A stretch of DNA of 64,000 nucleotides from assembly GCA_023055425.1 (NCBI GenBank), contig JALGPY010000004.1:113005504-113069503 (forward strand), in the 5' to 3' direction. The DNA comes from Linanthus parryae. Its lineage: Eukaryota; Streptophyta; Magnoliopsida; Ericales; Polemoniaceae. Below the pieces are notes generated by a model. That model had not been told where the DNA came from. It was given only the letters and a program-made list of their open reading frames with translations, and made no database searches. The translations under genes were made by a program, and so were the position numbers. Below, in pieces: positions 60,103-64,000 of this stretch (position 1 is its first letter; every line of letters begins with the position of its first letter).

Positions 60103-61189
60103 TGATAACTCCGTTTTGGAGTTATATTATTCCTTATTTTTGCTATGTTTTGTGTGCTTATTATGGAGAATTTAATCGTCTTTGAGCGTTTTGTGCTTAA
60201 ATTGTGAAAATTGAGTTTTTGAGCGTTCATCGTTAAATCCGGGCGTTTCTCGTATATTTTGTTGCTTTTATTGTGATATGATCGCGGGTTGGTGTTTCGT
60301 GTTGTGGTTGGTAGGAAATAGGACGCGAGGATCAAAGGTGGTGAAGAAACGAGCTTCGAAACAAAGAAAGCAAGGAAAACTCAAGAAAAGAAGCCAGAAA
60401 AAAAGCTAAGGCAGGAACTCTTCGCACGAAGAGAAAAGCTCTTCGCACGAAGAAAAGACTTAGCCAAAATTCCAGTTCTCTTCCTGTGACATGATGCTGT
60501 CTCAAAATAGGAGGACTTTTGCAGGAAGACTTCAGACAGAGTAGACAATCTCTTCGCACGAAGAGTTCGCCCAGAAAGCCAGAAACGTCCGGGGTCTTTT
60601 TGCAATTATTAGAAACTTTGTTATATTATTCTAGAAACGTATTTAAGTGTGTTAGGTCGACTTTTTGAGTAGTTTTTCACGATAGACACATATTTTGGAG
60701 ATCAAGAAGCTATTGGGAGAGCTTAGGAGCTTTGGATCATCCGTTTGGATTCTCAACTCTTCTCTTTTCTTGATTTTTATGTTTAAACTCATAAAACTTA
60801 TCGATTAGAGTATGAATATGAGTAGCTAAACGTTATTTGCTGGGAGTTCTCGTTTGGTGTAGCTAGGGTTTGATCTAAATATCATGTTTTGATGATTGTG
60901 ATTCATGTTTTAGCTTAATCTCACGTAATCTTTCATTATTATGGATTATTCACGTTTGTAATCAAATTATCTTTGCAAGTAGCTAATGTAGAGATAAACT
61001 TAATTAGTTTTCACGCGGTAACTCCGTGAGAATTAGTCGGTAAATTGAATAATTCACTTAGTCGAATCAATGTTTGGTAACTCGACATCGTTAACTAGGA
61101 TCGTTAAAGTAGAATTGTGACTTTAATGCATGCTTTAAGCTAGAATAGACTTGGTAACTCGGTTTGTTTTGATTTTATGTATAGTAATC
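60103..61189 (+). repeat. 3' LTR of the Tat/Athila-like element, right end missing
   Basis: It starts TGATAACTCCGTTTTGGAGT. At offset 170-210 it has GATATGATCGCGGGTTGGTG and TTTCGTGTTG, parallel to solo LTR 1 (1254-1290) and to the LTR beginning at 62795. It is cut at 61189 by the minus-strand gag element. Palindromes in it are listed separately. Confidence 0.78.
60418..60565. promoter_or_regulatory. CTCTTCGCACGAAGAG palindromes in the LTR
   Basis: Copies at 60418-60433, 60439-60454 (last base changed) and 60550-60565. Each has 7-bp arms around CA. The first two start exactly 21 bp apart. They lie about 75-220 bp upstream of a weak TATA-like stretch (TATTTAAG near 60640). Confidence 0.85.
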
Positions 61190-61508
61190 TGATACGTAGA
61201 ACGTATCGATAAATGAAGAAACTGTCGATTTAGGTGAAGAAATAGAAGATTTGGATGAGAAATTGAGAGAAGATGAAATTAGACTAGAGTAGAGACAATA
61301 GTTAGGGAGAGATAGAATTCAGAGAAAGACAATATTCTTATTGATTGAATAATACTAAGAGATTACATCACTTAAATAGCCACATCGCGTAACCCTAGAC
61401 CTAACGGGCCAAGCCCGGATTATTAATTAATCAAATAACATAATTAAATAACAAATAAACTATTAACTAATAAATAACTAAATAATTATGATATGGTGAC
61501 CCGTATCA
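61190..61508 (-). repeat. 3' LTR of the gag-only element
   Basis: The ends are TGATACG...CGTATCA. The flanking CTCTCCCACCCTTTAAAACC at 61510 is, on the minus strand, a plausible polypurine tract. Confidence 0.7.
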
Positions 61509-61521
61509 ACTCTCCCACCCT

Positions 61522-62774
61522 TTAAAACCACCTTTCCCTCAAGGTGGGTGTTGAAAAGTCGTCAACACTCTTGCCCGGATCAAATTGTCGTCGAACGTCC
61601 GTGAGAATATAACTTGAGCCAAAAAGTGTGTTGGCCAAGTTGGTGTGGCTCCTATAAAGTGGCTGCTCCAAAGTATGCATGATGGAGCCCAAATTTATAA
61701 TAAGGCCAAATATCCTCTGCCCAAGTGTAGAATTAGGCCCGAAGAGAAGTTGAAGCCCAAGTGAGTGGAACCCAAATGGACGAGTAAGCCTAGTGGAAAA
61801 ATTAGAACTCTGTCCATAAGCTGGCTTGGCCCAAAGCAGCACAAAATCCCACTGTAAATGTGGAACCCTAAAAACCAGAGAACTCCTTCGGGTTGTGGGT
61901 TGACAAACCGCGAGCATAGGCGATGGTGGCGGATCTGGTGGCTCCAATTCCGACGGCAAGGGTGGTTGCGGTTCGACGTTGCCAGCGATTGGAAGGTAGT
62001 CGGAACCCTCGGTTTCTCCGGAAGGCGGCTGGAGCGACGGCATGATTGCCCGATGGAGGTCGACGGGCGGTGCTTCGGGAAGCGACGGAGGGGGCTTCTG
62101 CGGCTGGGTCGCCGGAATGCCAGCGATGGGAAGGGCCAAATGTAACTTCGTCGGAAAGTGGGCCTCCCCAGATGGTGGCGGCTGAATTTGTCGACGGAAA
62201 GTGCGGCTGGGGTTCTGGCGATTGCAGAGGTCAGATCGGAGGTTGGTGAATGCGTTTGTTGGATCAGGTTGACCACGGCGGTGGGTTCGCCAGTCTGTAA
62301 CTGGTCCGGTGTCGACGGAGTTTGAGTTGCTGGGATCAATGGCGGCTGGGTTGTTTCCGGCAGTGGGTTGTCTTCCTTGATATGTACCTGCTGCTGGTCC
62401 GTCAATGGTGGCGGTGACTGGGGCGACGGCGTGACGGGCTGCTGTTGTTGTTGGGTATCTTTATTGGCATGGATTTGTGGCGGCGCGGATCCTGGATGAA
62501 ATTGTTGTTTGACCGCTACCAAAAAATCAATCCACGAGGAAGAACTGTTTTTGTACTGATAATAGCAACACCACTCAAATGCGGGACTGTCAATAAAAAA
62601 TGCTACCAATAGTAATCGCTCATTTTCTGTGGTACCAAAATAATCAAAGTATTTTTGAATTTTGTGAATCCACCCAACGGGGTCGTCACCTGTAAATTGA
62701 CAGCTTGAAAATGTATTAGTCTGGGACATCTTTTTACCATTGGTTTTAACCCTGTGAGAGTTGAGTTTGGCCAT
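61522..62774 (-). pseudogene. Retrotransposon gag-like protein
   Basis: The start is ATG 62774 (MAKLNSHRVKTNGKKMSQTN). Residues about 25-105 carry the retrotransposon gag core: FTGDDPVGWIHKIQKYFDYF, TTENERLLLVAFFIDSPAFE, WIDFLVAVKQQFHPGSAPP. A Gln/Pro/Thr-rich linker follows, then Arg/Pro-rich sequence. The frame is open to 61695. A second overlapping frame (62139-61522) ends STPTLRERWF next to the LTR, so a frameshift near 62100 probably separates the original C-terminus. The gag packages element RNA into particles. No zinc knuckle is seen. Confidence 0.75.
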
Positions 62775-62992
62775 TTTCAGCTTATTTTCCACCTGATACG
62801 AGGCAGAGATTTATAGATCATGATTGCAAAATTTGAGTAATTTTATGCATACTTTTGTTTGTTGGATATGATCGCGGGTGCGTGTTATGATGTGCAGGTA
62901 ACAGGTGCCGAAAAATGCATGAGATTAACTTGGATGGGAGGCAGCGTGTCAGGAAAGCTGAGCAGAAAAAAGAGATAAAAAGGGCTAAGTGG

Positions 62993-63360
62993 TGCGTTCA
63001 AACGCAGGGCACCTGCGTTCAGACGCACAATTGGGAGCAGCAGGAAAATGGCGGAAAGTTGGCTAAGTCCTGCGTTCAGACGCAGGCAGTCTGCGTTCAA
63101 ACGCAGGGTTCAGAGGCCGAAGTGCTGAAAAGTTAAGGGGTGCGTTCGAACGCACTTCTTGCGTTCAAACGCAGGACTCAACACTCAGAAGAAGAAAAAG
63201 GCCAAGGGGTGCGTTCAGACGCAGGCAGTCTGTGTTCAAACGCACGTGTCCAGAAGTCAGAAAACAGAGGAAGAAAAATGGTTAAGGCTTGCGTTCAAAC
63301 GCAGGATGTGTGCGTTCAGACGCACTGCGTTTGAACGCAGGAGAGTTGCGTTCGAACGCA
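62993..63360. promoter_or_regulatory. Twelve TGCGTTCRAACGCA-type palindromes in six pairs
   Basis: Starts are 62993/63014, 63071/63092, 63141/63160, 63210/63231, 63290/63311 and 63326/63347. Spacing within pairs is 21, 21, 19, 21, 21, 21 bp. Two copies (63141, 63347) are perfect 14-bp palindromes TGCGTTCGAACGCA. The others differ by one or two central bases, except TGTGTTCAAACGCA at 63231. All lie upstream of the TATA box at 63445. Confidence 0.93.
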
Positions 63361-63444
63361 CAGAAGGTTTCCAGAAGCTTCCAGGACGGGTCTTTTCGAG
63401 GGTAAAACAGGAATTTCGTGCATCAGTTTTGGAGACTGTGGCAG

Positions 63445-63453
63445 TATAAAAGG
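63445..63453 (+). promoter_or_regulatory. TATA box of LTR 3
   Basis: TATAAAAGG, 85 bp downstream of the last palindrome, followed by sequence fit for a transcribed leader (ACACACTCACACATCTATCA at 63486). Confidence 0.7.
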
Positions 63454-64000
63454 AGGTGTCCCAGCACTGAATTAGGGTTACGCATACACACTCACACATC
63501 TATCATCATCATCACAGCAGCCAGTTTCACAGCAGCCAGGGTTGGAGCAGAGCAGGATTGGAGCAGTTTTCCAGTATTTTCAGAAAATAACTAGTTTGAT
63601 CTTTTCTCTCTTTATGAAACGTTGTTTTTCAATAATGCAAGCTAGATAGACCTTTTGCCTAGGTTCTTGGTGAACCTAGGGTTTATGAATTCAGCAGACT
63701 TGGTTGTTTGATTTTCAGATGCATGGCTAGCTCAGCCTTAATACAGGATGGATTGTTTATTATTCTGTCTTTGATTTTATTTACATACATGAATGGCTTG
63801 ATCACCCAGGAGTGTTACAGACAGGATTTGGTGCATGAGAGTGACCAGTGAAAGTTAGGAAGAAAAGACAGGACTTAGTACTCTGCCTTGATGGACCGAG
63901 AGGTGAAGAGAATCAGGGGACTAGCCCATAAGCATTAGACCAACTGCTAGACGTTTAGGGGGAGACCGAGAGGAGAACCTGTAACCCTAGCAGACTTAGA

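Larger units (their letters stand above)
61190..62794 (-). mobile_element. Gag-only non-autonomous LTR element (TR-GAG-like)
   Basis: On the minus strand a gag-like ORF (62774 down to 61522) is followed almost at once by a purine-rich stretch and an LTR of 319 bp (61508-61190) with perfect 7-bp inverted ends TGATACG/CGTATCA. No protease, integrase or RT lies between gag and LTR. The matching 5' LTR is missing: only TGATACG at 62794-62800 might remain of it. Retroelements with gag alone depend on other elements for reverse transcription. Confidence 0.65.
62795..64000 (+). repeat. Gypsy-type LTR 3, left-truncated, runs off the window
   Basis: GATATGATCGCGGGTGCGTG (62865) matches the block at offset about 176 of the LTR at 60103, and GACCGAGAGGAGAACC near 63964 resembles GACCGACAGGAGATAG in solo LTR 1 (2807). 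Only about 70 bp precede the GATCGCGGG block instead of about 176, so the first 100 bp are missing at the boundary with the gag element. The right end is outside the window. Confidence 0.65.

Noticed and set aside
60015..60605. Minus-strand ORFs in the LTR at 60103
   Set aside because: They lie across the LTR boundary and the palindromes. No domain and no start context.
62993..63360. CRISPR-like array of short repeats
   Set aside because: The repeats are 14-bp palindromes in pairs within a plant LTR, spacers are irregular and not unique-length, and no cas genes exist. This is eukaryotic sequence.
62915..63449. ORFs with CVQTQ-type repeats
   Set aside because: The peptide repeats are translations of the palindrome TGCGTTCAAACGCA in several frames, upstream of the TATA box.

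Overview
The window looks like nuclear DNA of a eudicot plant, probably heterochromatic or pericentromeric. The evidence is L1-type LINEs whose ORF1 carries the plant DUF4283/CCHC layout, Ty1-copia and Ty3-gypsy retroelements, an insertion of plastid DNA, a plant F-box gene, a CPSF160-like pseudogene and a large long-monomer tandem array. No complete, clearly functional host gene is visible. All family calls and repeat boundaries were made by eye, without alignment software.

Layout. 1-4980: a minus-strand LINE (LINE A) split by a 2278-bp solo gypsy LTR with a perfect 5-bp target-site duplication (TSD). 4981-5819: spacer with a 134-bp tandem duplication. 5820-8660: a decayed plus-strand LINE (LINE B). 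8661-9540: a mosaic of small plastid fragments (petL, trnS-GCU, ycf2 twice, rps16, psbK). 9580-12300: a promoter-like CT-rich leader and ORF broken by a second solo LTR. 12771-14541: a frameshifted F-box gene and an inverted, deleted paralogue. 15388-16713: a CPSF160-like pseudogene. 17140-19130: left arm of a satellite array.

19131-36180 interrupts that array. It holds a minus-strand LINE (LINE C), a complete 9-kb gypsy element (19561-28571) nested in LINE C, and a 3'-truncated copia element. 36181-56520 is the right arm of the array: monomers of about 890 bp, homogenised in the centre into a dimeric higher-order repeat of about 1.78 kb and diverged on both flanks. At 56640-57010 a minus-strand promoter/first-exon-like segment abuts the array.

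57402-64000 is a pile of retroelement fragments: a copia integrase piece, a LINE ORF1 piece, the 3' end and 3' LTR of a Tat/Athila-like gypsy element, a gag-only non-autonomous element on the minus strand, and the start of another gypsy-type LTR.

The most unusual signal is in the U3 regions of three related LTRs. Each carries a different short palindrome, but the copies sit about 21 bp apart in all three (12 copies in six pairs at 62993-63360, a pair at 60418-60454, and a decayed series at 1517-1571). Also notable are the plastid mosaic, the near-continuous satellite register on either side of a 17-kb retroelement block, and a tiny poly(A) retroposon with 13-bp flanking repeats.
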